Assembly: GCF_001427665.1 (NCBI RefSeq)
Contig: NZ_LMHC01000002.1
Coordinates: forward strand, 16,536-80,535
Source: Caulobacter sp. Root655
GTDB lineage: Bacteria > Pseudomonadota > Alphaproteobacteria > Caulobacterales > Caulobacteraceae
Reading direction: 5' to 3'
Length of the DNA stretch: 64,000 nucleotides
Shown: in pieces, positions 18,773-28,868 of the stretch
How positions within the stretch are numbered: position 1 is the first letter of the stretch
Layout: each line of letters begins with the position of its first letter
The notes under the pieces: model-generated
Databases searched by the model: none
The model's input: only the letters and a program-made list of their open reading frames with translations
Told to the model about the DNA's origin: nothing
Position numbers and translations under genes: made by a program

Positions 18773-18873
18773 GTGGCGGCCTCGTGGCCGGAATCAACGC
18801 GACCCTGGCGGAGGACGCTGGGATTTGCGTCGTCCTGCACGCACGGAGGCGCCCGCCGGCCGTTTTGCCCGAT

Positions 18874-20274
18874 TCAGGCTTCGCCGGTCGGGACGGTCGG
18901 CCAGGCGCGCTGGGCGGGGCGCAGGCGTTCGTAGGCGCGCGACAGCCTCAGCACGCCCAGGTCGTCGAACCGGCGGCCGACGATCTGCAGGCCGATCGGC
19001 AGGCCCTGCGCGGTGTAGCCGCAATTGATCGAGGCCGCCGGTTGTTCGGTCATGTTGAACGGCACGGTAAAGCCGATGTGTTCGAACGGCCGGGCGGGGT
19101 CGTTGGTCGGGGAGGGCAGTTCCGCCGCGAAGGCCGGCATCGGCGCGGTCGGCGACAGCACGAAGTCGTAGGGCTGGAAAGCCTTGGCTCCCGCTTCACG
19201 GATCCTCTGGATCTGGTTGAAGCCTCGATAGACCGACACCCCGTCAGCGCCCTCGGCGGCGCGCGCCCAGGTCTCGATATAGGGCAGCACCAAAGCGGCC
19301 TTCTCTGGCGGCAGGTCGCGCAGGTCGCTCCAGGACCGCGTGCGCCAGAACAGGTCCAGGCCGTCGAGCATCTCGCGGGTCAGGAACGGCGCGAACGGCT
19401 CGACGACGGCGCCGGCGGCCTCCAGCAGCGTCGCCGCCGCGACGACGGCCGCGACCACCTCCGGCTCGGCGGGCAGGCCGGCCCCGGCCTCGAGCATCAG
19501 GCCGATGCGCAGGCCGGCGAGGTCGATGTCCAGGTCCATCCAGTCGAGGTCGACGGGCGGCAGGCTCATGTGGTCGCGCCAGTCGGGGGCGGACAGCACG
19601 CTCATCATCAGGGCGGAGTCGGCGACGGTGCGGGTCATCGGTCCGGCGACGCGGCCGATATAGGGCGGGTCGATGGGGATGCGGCCGTTGCTGGGCTTGA
19701 GGCCGTAGATCCCGCACCAGCCGGCGGGCAGGCGGATCGAGCCGCCGATGTCGGTGCCCAGGTGCAACGGGCCATAGCCGGCGGCGGCGGCCGTCCCGGC
19801 CCCGGCGCTCGACCCGCCGGGCGTCTTGCTGACGTCCCAGGGGTTGCGCGACAGCTTGTGGAAGCTCGATAGGCCCGACGACAGCATGCCGAAGTCGGGC
19901 GAGGTGGTCTTGCCGAGGATCACCGCCCCGGCCTCGCGCAGACGGGCGGCGGGCGGCGCGTCGGCCGGTTCGGGGCGCAGCTCGGTCGCCGCCGAACCCA
20001 GCGGCTTGGCCACGCCGCGGGTGGCGATCAGCTCCTTGATGGTCACCGGCACGCCGTCGAGCGGGCCGGCTGGTTCGCCGCGCGCCCACCGCGCTTCCGA
20101 GGCCCGCGCCTCGGCCATCGCGCCTTTGGGGTCCAGCGCCCAGGTGGCGTTGAGCACCGGCTCCAGGGTCTCGATCCGCGCCAGCACGGCGCCGACCACG
20201 TCCACCGGCGAGGCGGTCTTGTCGCGGTACAGCGTCAGCAGGTCGACGGCGGTCAGATCCGCGAGTTCGGACAT
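18874..20274 (-). CDS. Amidase (amidase-signature family)
   Basis: A 466-residue hydrolase with the Ser-cisSer-Lys triad of the amidase-signature family. The Lys is in VTIKELIA, the cis-Ser in TPGGSSAGAG and the nucleophilic Ser in GTDIGGSIRLPAG. There is no signal peptide, so it should act in the cytoplasm on an amide taken up from outside. The family includes GatA, nicotinamidases, allophanate hydrolase and the nylon cyclic-dimer hydrolase NylA, and the exact substrate is not predictable. It is divergent from a NylC/DmpA-like hydrolase across 135 bp. Confidence 0.9.
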   Translation of the reverse strand: MSELADLTAVDLLTLYRDKTASPVDVVGAVLARIETLEPVLNATWALDPKGAMAEARASEARWARGEPAGPLDGVPVTIKELIATRGVAKPLGSAATELRPEPADAPPAARLREAGAVILGKTTSPDFGMLSSGLSSFHKLSRNPWDVSKTPGGSSAGAGTAAAAGYGPLHLGTDIGGSIRLPAGWCGIYGLKPSNGRIPIDPPYIGRVAGPMTRTVADSALMMSVLSAPDWRDHMSLPPVDLDWMDLDIDLAGLRIGLMLEAGAGLPAEPEVVAAVVAAATLLEAAGAVVEPFAPFLTREMLDGLDLFWRTRSWSDLRDLPPEKAALVLPYIETWARAAEGADGVSVYRGFNQIQRIREAGAKAFQPYDFVLSPTAPMPAFAAELPSPTNDPARPFEHIGFTVPFNMTEQPAASINCGYTAQGLPIGLQIVGRRFDDLGVLRLSRAYERLRPAQRAWPTVPTGEA

Positions 20275-20409
20275 GGGGACTCCGGTAAGCAGGACTCGAA
20301 CGACGCGAGCCTACAGAACGCCGGGCCATCGCGAAGACGGTTTTGCGCGTAAGCAGTGCGCGGGTCGGTTAAAAGTCGTGGTTCGTCGAGTCTGTAAGGA
20401 ACGCCCGCC

Positions 20410-21395
20410 TTGTATCGTCCCGGTCCCCGCAACCTGATCACCGACGTTCCGGGCCTGGACGTGGGCAACGCCACGGACGAGGCCCTGCGCAGCGGCGTCA
20501 CGGTGCTGCTGTGCCCGGGTGGCTGGAGCGCCGGCGTCGACGTGCGCGGCGGTGGTCCCGGGGTGCGCGAGAGCGAGACCCTGGCGCCGGAGAACGGCTA
20601 CGCCAAGGCCCACGCCGTGGTGTTGTCGGGCGGTTCGGTATTCGGCCTGGGCGCCGCCGACGGCGTGGTGGCGGCGCTTTCGCGGGCGGGGGAGGGTTTC
20701 AGCGTCCGACCGGGCGCGCCGACCGTGCCGATCGTGCCGGGCGCCGTGCTCTATGACCTGGCCAACGGCGGCGACAAGGCGTGGGGCGTGGACCCTCCCT
20801 ATCGGCGCCTGGGCGTTGAAGCGGCCGGCGCGGCGGGCCAGGACTTCGCCCTGGGCTCGGTGGGGGCCGGGCGGGGCGCGATGGCGGGCCTGGTCAAGGG
20901 CGGGCTCGGCTCGGCCTCGCTGGACCTGGGCGACGGCCTGGTGGTCGGGGCCCTGGCGGCGGTCAATCCGGTCGGCTCGGTCTATATGCCCGACGGCGAG
21001 ACGTTCTGGGCCTGGCCGTTCGAGATCGACGGCGAATTCGGCGGCCGCACGCCCAGCGGTCCGGCCGGGGCGGTCGAGCCGATGCCCGACGCCTCGCGCC
21101 TGGCCGGCCAGGGCCGGCTGACGCCGGGCGCCAACACCACCCTGGCCGTGGTCGCGGTCAACGCCGCCCTGACCGCCGCCGAGTGCAAGCGCGTGGCGAT
21201 GATGGCCCAGGACGGCCTGTCCCGCGCCGTGCGCCCCGCCCACACGCCCTTCGACGGCGACGTGGTGTTCGCGGTGGCCTCGGGCGAGATCGACCTGGGC
21301 CAGGACGAGCGCCTGCGCCGCATCGCGCGCATCGGCTCGGCGGCCGGCGACTGCCTGGCCCGGGCCATAGCGCGCGGGGTCTATCTGGCCGCGGG

Positions 21396-21399
<4 letters not shown>
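20410..21399 (+). CDS. P1-family N-terminal-nucleophile hydrolase (DmpA/NylC-like)
   Basis: A 329-residue hydrolase of the DmpA/NylC superfamily, whose precursors cleave themselves to free an N-terminal Ser or Thr nucleophile. The expected cleavage is before Thr243 in PGANTTLAVVAVNAA, which matches the Asn-Thr-Thr-Leu context of nylon-oligomer hydrolase NylC. Other family landmarks are ITDVPGLDVGNA near the start and VLSGGSVFGLGAADGV. The start is TTG at 20410 with AAGGAA about eight bases upstream. Its stop overlaps the stop of the convergent ABC ATPase gene by 4 bp. Likely substrates are small peptides or omega-amino-acid amides. Confidence 0.88.
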
Positions 21400-22991
<1,592 letters not shown>

Positions 22992-22992
22992 C

Positions 22993-23817
22993 TCAGCGCT
23001 CCTCGTCCAGGCGCGGGTCGAGCCGGTCGCGCAGGCCGTCGCCCAGCAGGTTCAGGCCCAGCACGGTGACGACGATGGCCAGGCCCGGGAAGATCGCCTG
23101 CAGGGGCGCGACGCCGATCAGGGTCTGGGCGTCGGCCAGCATCTTGCCCCAGCTGGCGGCCGGCGGCTGCACGCCCAGGCCGACATAGGACAGCCCCGCC
23201 TCGGCGATGATCCCCAACGAGAACTGCAGGGTGGCCTGGACGATCAGGATGCTGAACAGGCCCGGCAGGATGTGTTCGAACGAGATCCGCGCCGTCCCCT
23301 TGCCCGCCGTCCGCGCCGCCAGCACGTAGTCGCGGGTCCACAGCGACAGGGCCGAGCCGCGGGTCAGGCGGGCGAAGACGGGGATATTGAACACCCCGAT
23401 GGCGATCACCGCATTGATCGCGCCCGGGCCAAGCACGGCGGTGAGCAGGATCGCCAGGATCAGCGACGGGAAGGCGAAAACCACGTCGTTGCTCCGCATC
23501 ACCAACTCGTCGATCCAGCCGCGCCGCGCCGCCGCCAGCAGGCCCGCGGGCACGCCGACCCCGGCGCCCAACAGCACCGCCACCAGCGACACGGCCAGGG
23601 CGTTGCGCGCCCCGACCAGGATCATCGACAGGGTGTCGCGGCCGAAGTGGTCGGCGCCGAACCAATGGCCGGCCGACGGTCCTCGCAGGCGATGGGCGAT
23701 GTCGAAGGTCGCGACGTCGTAGGGCGTCCAGGCCAGAGAGCCCAGGGCAGCGACCACGAAGACCGCGCTGATCGCGGCCCCCACGGCCAGGCTGGCGGAA
23801 TGGCGAGGGGCGCTCAT
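22993..23817 (-). CDS. Peptide ABC transporter permease (DppC/OppC type)
   Basis: A 274-residue inner-membrane permease starting at ATG 23817, which overlaps the stop of the preceding gene (ATGA). It has an N-terminal membrane helix, the DppC-type segment HWFGADHFGRDTLSMILVGA, and an EAA loop (YVLAARTAGKGTARISFEHI LPG) that contacts the ATPase. It pairs with the permease half of the fused upstream protein to form the heterodimeric channel. Confidence 0.92.
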   Translation of the reverse strand: MSAPRHSASLAVGAAISAVFVVAALGSLAWTPYDVATFDIAHRLRGPSAGHWFGADHFGRDTLSMILVGARNALAVSLVAVLLGAGVGVPAGLLAAARRGWIDELVMRSNDVVFAFPSLILAILLTAVLGPGAINAVIAIGVFNIPVFARLTRGSALSLWTRDYVLAARTAGKGTARISFEHILPGLFSILIVQATLQFSLGIIAEAGLSYVGLGVQPPAASWGKMLADAQTLIGVAPLQAIFPGLAIVVTVLGLNLLGDGLRDRLDPRLDEER

Positions 23818-26372
23818 GACCCGCGCTTCCCGCGAAGCCGAGGATCGACCAGCACATAGGCCACGTCGATCAGGAAGGTGGTCGCCACCACGGCGAAGAC
23901 CAGCAGCATGACCACGCCCTGGACGACGATCAGGTCGCGCTGGGTGATGGCTTGCAGCACCAGGCGTCCCAGCCCCGGCAGGAAGAAGACGTTCTCGATG
24001 ATCACGCTCCCGGCCAACAGATAGGGGAACTGCAGGCCCAGGATGGTCAGCAGCGGGATCAGGGCGTTGGGCAGGCCGTGCCGCCACAGGGCCTGGCCGC
24101 GCGACAGCCCCTTGGCGCGGGCGGTGCGCATGTAGTCCTCGCCCAGGGTGTCGATCAGGGCCGAGCGGGTGACCCGGGCGATGATCGCCGCCTGGGGCAC
24201 GGCCAGGGCCAGGGAGGGCAGGGTCAGGGCCTTGAGCGCCGGCCACAGCCCGGCGTCCCAGCCCGGAAAGCCGCCGGCCGTGAACCAGCGCAGGCCGGTC
24301 GAGAAGGCCATGACCAGCAGGACGGCGAACCAGAAGTTGGGGATGGCGACGCCCACCTGGGTCAGGCCCATCACCACAGTGTCGGCCGGTCCGCCGCGTC
24401 GCGCCGCCGCCAGGGCCCCGATCGGCGCGCCGATGGCCACCGACAGCACCATGGCCGCCGCCGCCAGGGGCAGGGAGACGGCCAGGCGCTCGGCGACCAG
24501 CCCCGCCACCGGCGTCTGGTAGGTGTAGCTGAGGCCGAAATCGCCATGCAGCATGCCCAGCAGCCAGGCGAGGTAGCGCTGCGGTACGGCGCCCTCCAGG
24601 CCCATCTGGTGGCGCAGATTGGCCACCGCTTCGGGATTGGCGTTGAGGCCCAGCATGTAGGCGGCCGGGTCGCCGGGCACGACCTGGATGATGGCGAACA
24701 CCACCACGCTGGCCGCCAGCAGGGTCAGGGCCATCGACCCGGCCCGGCCGCCCAGATAGGCCGCCCCGAACCGGGCCAGCAGCGCCACGAAGCCGGCGGC
24801 GACCGCCAGGATGGCGACGACGCCGAGGATGGCGCCGCTTCCGCCGGATTTGACGACCTCGGCGGGGCCGACCGCGCCGTCCGGCGTGTCGAAATAGGCG
24901 GTGTGCAGGTCCACCGTCAGGGTCGGCGAATTGACCCAGAAGTCCTTCAGCCGCGCGTCGAACACGCCCAGGCGGGGGAACTGGAACAGGAAGCCGTTGA
25001 CCGCGTCGCCGGCGATCCTGCGCTGGATCTGGCCGAGGATCGCCGCGCGCTGGGCCTCGTCGGTGGTGGCCTTCAGCGCCGTCATCAGGGCGTGGAACTC
25101 GGCGTTTTGGTAGCCGAAATAGTAGTCGGGCCGGTCGTAGATGTCGTAGTCCATCGGCTCGGCGTGGCTGACCACGGTCAGGTTGAAGGCGTGACGGCCG
25201 AACACCTGGTCCAGCCACTGGGCCCATTCCAGGTTCTCGATCTTCACCTTGATACCGACGGCCGCCAGTTGCGAGGCGGCGATCTCGCCGCTGCGGCGGG
25301 CGTAGTTGGGCGGCGGCAGCTTCATCGTCAGGGAAAAGCCGTTCGGATAGCCGGCCTGGGCCAGCAGCGCCTTGGCCCTGGCGACGTCGTGGGGGTAGAG
25401 GCCGGTCAGGTCGACATAGGCGGCGTTCTGCGGCGGGAAGTGGCTGCCGATCGGCGTGCCGTAGCCGTACATCGCCCCGTCGATGATCGCCCGCCGGTCC
25501 AGGGCATGCTGGATGGCCTGGCGCACCCGCACGTCGGCCAGCGGGCCGTTGCGGTTGTTGATCGCCAGGATCACCTCGCCCTCGCTGGAGGCCGAGATCA
25601 CTTTCAGCGTTGGATCCTTGCGCAACTGGGCCAGGTTCTCGGGCGCGGGATAGTCGGCGAAGGCGTCGACGTCGTGGCCACGGATCGCCGCGAAGGCCGC
25701 CGCCGGATCGGCGATGAACTTGAACACCACCTGCCGCAGCCGCGCCGGCTTGCCCCAGTAGGCGTCGTTGCGGACCAGGGTCACCGCGTCGCCGCGCCGC
25801 CAGCCGGAGAACCTGAACGGCCCGGTGCCGACTGGCGCGGTGGCCAGCGAACTCGCCGATTTGGGCGAGACCATCACCGCGTCGCCCCAGGCCAGCACGT
25901 AGATCAGGTTGCTGTCGGCCCGCGCCAGATGCAGGCGCACGGTGCGCGGATCGACGACCTCGACCTGGCTGATGACGCTCAGCGCCTGTTTCTGGACATT
26001 GGTCGAGCCGGGCGCCAGGGCGCGCTCCAGGCTGAACTTGACGATGCCCGCATCGAACGGCGTGCCGTCCTGGAAACGCACGCCGCCCCGCAGGTGGAAG
26101 GTGTAGGTCAGGCCGTCGGACGCGATCTCCCAGTACGTCGCCAGCAGCGGCTTGACCGCGCCCGCCGCATCCAGCCGCACCAGGCCCTCGAAGATGTTGG
26201 CGTAGACCACCTCGTCGGTGGCGACGGCCGCGCCGGAGGTCGGGTCGAGGTTCGGCGGCTCCAGCTGCAGGGCCAGGGTCAGGCTGTCCTTGGCCAGGGC
26301 CGGGCTGGCCGCGCCCGCCAGGAGCAGGGCCAGGGCGGCGAGGAGCGCGCCGACGAAGGTGGGAAGCCTCAC
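23814..26372 (-). CDS. Fused peptide-binding protein and DppB-type permease
   Basis: An 852-residue fusion. After a signal peptide (ALALLLAGAASPALA), residues about 28-510 are a family 5 extracellular solute-binding domain (LQLEPPNLDPTSGAAVATDE, GTGPFRFSGW, DVRVRQAIQHALDRRAI). One linking membrane helix (about 520-545) leads into a complete DppB/OppB permease with VVPGDPAAYMLG and an EAA loop (EDYMRTARAKGLSRGQALW). Normally these are two proteins. Here there is one uninterrupted frame and no hint of a stop between them. The GTG start overlaps the upstream TPR stop (GTGA), indicating coupling. The binding domain is thus tethered to the channel. Confidence 0.92.
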   Translation of the reverse strand: MRLPTFVGALLAALALLLAGAASPALAKDSLTLALQLEPPNLDPTSGAAVATDEVVYANIFEGLVRLDAAGAVKPLLATYWEIASDGLTYTFHLRGGVRFQDGTPFDAGIVKFSLERALAPGSTNVQKQALSVISQVEVVDPRTVRLHLARADSNLIYVLAWGDAVMVSPKSASSLATAPVGTGPFRFSGWRRGDAVTLVRNDAYWGKPARLRQVVFKFIADPAAAFAAIRGHDVDAFADYPAPENLAQLRKDPTLKVISASSEGEVILAINNRNGPLADVRVRQAIQHALDRRAIIDGAMYGYGTPIGSHFPPQNAAYVDLTGLYPHDVARAKALLAQAGYPNGFSLTMKLPPPNYARRSGEIAASQLAAVGIKVKIENLEWAQWLDQVFGRHAFNLTVVSHAEPMDYDIYDRPDYYFGYQNAEFHALMTALKATTDEAQRAAILGQIQRRIAGDAVNGFLFQFPRLGVFDARLKDFWVNSPTLTVDLHTAYFDTPDGAVGPAEVVKSGGSGAILGVVAILAVAAGFVALLARFGAAYLGGRAGSMALTLLAASVVVFAIIQVVPGDPAAYMLGLNANPEAVANLRHQMGLEGAVPQRYLAWLLGMLHGDFGLSYTYQTPVAGLVAERLAVSLPLAAAAMVLSVAIGAPIGALAAARRGGPADTVVMGLTQVGVAIPNFWFAVLLVMAFSTGLRWFTAGGFPGWDAGLWPALKALTLPSLALAVPQAAIIARVTRSALIDTLGEDYMRTARAKGLSRGQALWRHGLPNALIPLLTILGLQFPYLLAGSVIIENVFFLPGLGRLVLQAITQRDLIVVQGVVMLLVFAVVATTFLIDVAYVLVDPRLRGKRGS

Positions 26373-27742
26373 GCCAGGGCCGCCAGTCGCCGCGCCACGC
26401 GGGCATGGGCCTTGGCCGCTTCGTCCGGCAGACCCAGGCGGTCATAGACCTGCGCCAGCGCTCGGTTGACCGGCACGCCGTCGGGATCGAAGCCGCGCCG
26501 CAGCTCCAGCGCCTGCTGGGCCTCGGACAGCCGGCCGGAGCGGATGACCGCGTCAAGGGCGATCTGCTCGAAGAAATCGCGCTGGGCATGGCTGCCGCCG
26601 ACCTCGATCAACCGGGGCAGGACGATGCGCAGGCCGCGCACGGCGGCTTCGAAGTCGCCGCGTGCATAGGCGACCAGGCCCTCGGCGGCGGGCAGGGCGG
26701 CGTCGCGCCAGGCTTCGCGCGTGAAGTCCGGCGCCTCGACGGCCATCCGGCGGACGGCCTCCAGCAAGGGTTGGGCCTCGGCCCGGCCGGCCCGCGCCAG
26801 GCCGTAGAGGTATTGCAGGGTCAGGAACGGCTGGACCACGTCCTCGCCGCGCTTGGCCAGGTGCTCGGCGACGTCAGTCCAGCGATCGCCGACCTCGACG
26901 CCCGCCAGTTCAAGACGGGCCAGTAGCGATACAGCGCCGACCTGGTCTTGGGAGTAGTCCTTCTCCTGCGTCCAGCAGTGCTGGTCGTAGGCGTCCAACG
27001 CATCGTCGAACCGGCCCTGGCTCAGGTGGAACAGGGCCAGATGCCACCACAGATGGGTGTCCATGAACGAGTTGAGGCCCGTCCAGGTGTCGCGCACGCC
27101 TTCGAGGAAGGCCGCGCCCTCGTCGATGCGGCCCTGGGTGAGCATCACATGGGCCAGGGCGTGTTGGGCCCAGGGCTCCTTACGCTTCAACTCAAGCGCC
27201 CGTCGGGCGGAGGCCTCGGCCTCGTCCAGCAGGTGGCACTGCTCGTAGGCGAAGGCCAGCATGCCGTGCCAGTAGGCGACGTCGGCGTTGGCTTCGGCGA
27301 CCGAGGCAGCGGCGCGCAGCATGGCGGGGAAGTCGCCGCGATTGAAGTCGTGGTACTGGCGCAGCTTGAGGATCAGCAGGTCGCGCGGCCAGGCGGCCAG
27401 GACCTGGTCGGCGATCTCCAGCGCCTGGGGGATGTTGTCCTCGGCCCAGGCGGTCGCGAAGTCGACGACGGCCTGCTCGCGCGGATGGGCGCGGACCCGC
27501 GCGGCCCGGGCCCTGGCGAGATAGGGCGCGGCGCGGCCGGGACCTTCGGGCGATTCCAACAGCAGCCACAGCACGCCGGCATAGGCGTTGAGCAGGGCGC
27601 TCTCCGGATCGGCCCCGGCCGCCGCCAGCACGTTCGCCGCCCGGGTCTCGTAGGCCAGGAAGCCGTCGACGAAGTCGTTCACCGCCGCCAGCGCGGCGTC
27701 GGTGGTGACGGAGACGGGATTACCCAGGAAGTCGACGCGCAT
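26369..27742 (-). CDS. Tetratricopeptide-repeat protein (TTC38-like)
   Basis: A 457-residue, mostly helical protein with degenerate TPR units. Examples are DVAYWHGMLAFAYEQCHLLD followed by EAEASARRALELKRKEPW, and VNRALAQVYDRLGLPDEA. The overall pattern and length resemble bacterial relatives of eukaryotic TTC38. There is no signal peptide and no catalytic motif. Its stop overlaps the start of the binding-protein/permease fusion, so it is the first gene of the importer operon. A direct part in transport is not established for the family. Confidence 0.8.
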   Translation of the reverse strand: MRVDFLGNPVSVTTDAALAAVNDFVDGFLAYETRAANVLAAAGADPESALLNAYAGVLWLLLESPEGPGRAAPYLARARAARVRAHPREQAVVDFATAWAEDNIPQALEIADQVLAAWPRDLLILKLRQYHDFNRGDFPAMLRAAASVAEANADVAYWHGMLAFAYEQCHLLDEAEASARRALELKRKEPWAQHALAHVMLTQGRIDEGAAFLEGVRDTWTGLNSFMDTHLWWHLALFHLSQGRFDDALDAYDQHCWTQEKDYSQDQVGAVSLLARLELAGVEVGDRWTDVAEHLAKRGEDVVQPFLTLQYLYGLARAGRAEAQPLLEAVRRMAVEAPDFTREAWRDAALPAAEGLVAYARGDFEAAVRGLRIVLPRLIEVGGSHAQRDFFEQIALDAVIRSGRLSEAQQALELRRGFDPDGVPVNRALAQVYDRLGLPDEAAKAHARVARRLAALA

Positions 27743-27783
27743 GGGGGTACTCTAGAGAATGCTCTGGGGCTCACCACCCCGTT

Positions 27784-27815
27784 CCGCTCATCCCGGCGAA
27801 TGCCGGGATGAGCGG
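27784..27815. repeat. REP-like palindrome, copy B
   Basis: A perfect 14-bp stem, CCGCTCATCCCGGC paired with GCCGGGATGAGCGG, with loop GAAT. It lies 6 bp beyond the 3' end of the alpha/beta-hydrolase gene and upstream of the TPR gene start. Compared with copy A, one base pair of the stem has changed on both sides (A-T to G-C), keeping the fold. Confidence 0.85.
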
Positions 27816-27821
27816 TTAAAT

Positions 27822-28787
27822 TCAGGTCTTGGCGTGCGCCGCCAAGAACGCCGCCACGTCGTCGGCCGAGCGTTGCGGGATCTCGACCTGCGGCAGGTGG
27901 CCGACCTTGGGATAGACGATCAACTGCGCGCCGGGGATGGCCTCGGCGAACTTGTGGGCGCTGGCCACTTCGATCAGCGGATCGACCTCGCCCCACAGCA
28001 CCAGGGTCGGGACCTTGATGGTCGAGAGGGCTTCCTTGGTCGCCTGGCTGTGCTTGCCCGGCTGGATCGACATCAGGATGGCGCGGTGGCCCGGCGCGCG
28101 CTGCAGTTCGGCCCAGCGGTCGATGAAGGCGTCGGTGATCACGGCCGGATCGCCGACCTCGCCGCGCAGGCCCGTGCGGATCAGCGGCTTGTTGTCGATC
28201 GAGCGCAGGAAGGCCCGGCCCCAGGAATATTTCAGCAGCTTGAAAGCCAGCGGCGGCTTCTTCAGCGTCTGCGCCGGCCAGCCGGCGGCGTCGGCCAGGA
28301 CCAGGGCGTCCAGGCGGTCGGGATAGCGCACCGCCGTCTGCCAGGCGACGCCGCCGCCCATCGAGTTGCCGGCGATGGCGAACCTGGGCAGGGCCAGCTT
28401 GGTGGCCAGGGCGTCGATCAGGTCGGCGAAGCCGTCGGCGGTGGCGACATAGCCGGCCGGGGCGCGGGTCAGGCCATGGCCCGGCAGGTCGACGGTGATG
28501 ATCCGGTAGCGGTCGCCCAGCCGCGCGACCCAGCCCTCCCAGGAGAAGTGCGAGTCGCCGAAGCCGTGGACCAGCACCAGCACCGGCCCGTCGGCCTTTC
28601 CCTCGTCCTTGTAGTGCAGGCGCACGCCGCCGGGCAGGTCGGCATAGTGCGAGGCGGGCGTGGCGTACTTGGCCTCGAGCGTCTCGTAGGGAATGTCGGG
28701 TCCGCGCAACAACAGCCAGCCGACGAAGCCGGCCAGCACCACCGCGGCCGCCAGGCCGCCCAGGATCAGCAACAGGGTCTTGATCAT
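27822..28787 (-). CDS. Membrane-anchored alpha/beta hydrolase
   Basis: A 321-residue hydrolase beginning with an uncleaved-looking membrane anchor (LLLILGGLAAAVVLAGFVGWLLL). The catalytic elements are the oxyanion strand LVHGFGDSHFSW, the nucleophile elbow GNSMGG (Ser), an acid in LWGEVDPLIEV (Asp) and the His in KVGHLPQVE. Substrates of such proteins are esters, epoxides or haloalkanes, and the sequence does not decide between them. I chose ATG 28787. A TTG nine codons upstream is the alternative. Confidence 0.88.
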   Translation of the reverse strand: MIKTLLLILGGLAAAVVLAGFVGWLLLRGPDIPYETLEAKYATPASHYADLPGGVRLHYKDEGKADGPVLVLVHGFGDSHFSWEGWVARLGDRYRIITVDLPGHGLTRAPAGYVATADGFADLIDALATKLALPRFAIAGNSMGGGVAWQTAVRYPDRLDALVLADAAGWPAQTLKKPPLAFKLLKYSWGRAFLRSIDNKPLIRTGLRGEVGDPAVITDAFIDRWAELQRAPGHRAILMSIQPGKHSQATKEALSTIKVPTLVLWGEVDPLIEVASAHKFAEAIPGAQLIVYPKVGHLPQVEIPQRSADDVAAFLAAHAKT

Positions 28788-28868
28788 CGCGAAGGTCCCG
28801 AAGGCGGCGTGCAATGTGAGGGAAGGCGCTCCGGGCGGCCACGCGACCGTCCGGAGGTCTGGTCGAGA

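Noticed and set aside
23818..26589. In-frame upstream extension of the DppC permease giving a protein of about 1200 residues
   Set aside because: The extension is low-complexity shadow of the overlapping fusion gene. The real start is ATG 23817, overlapping the previous stop.
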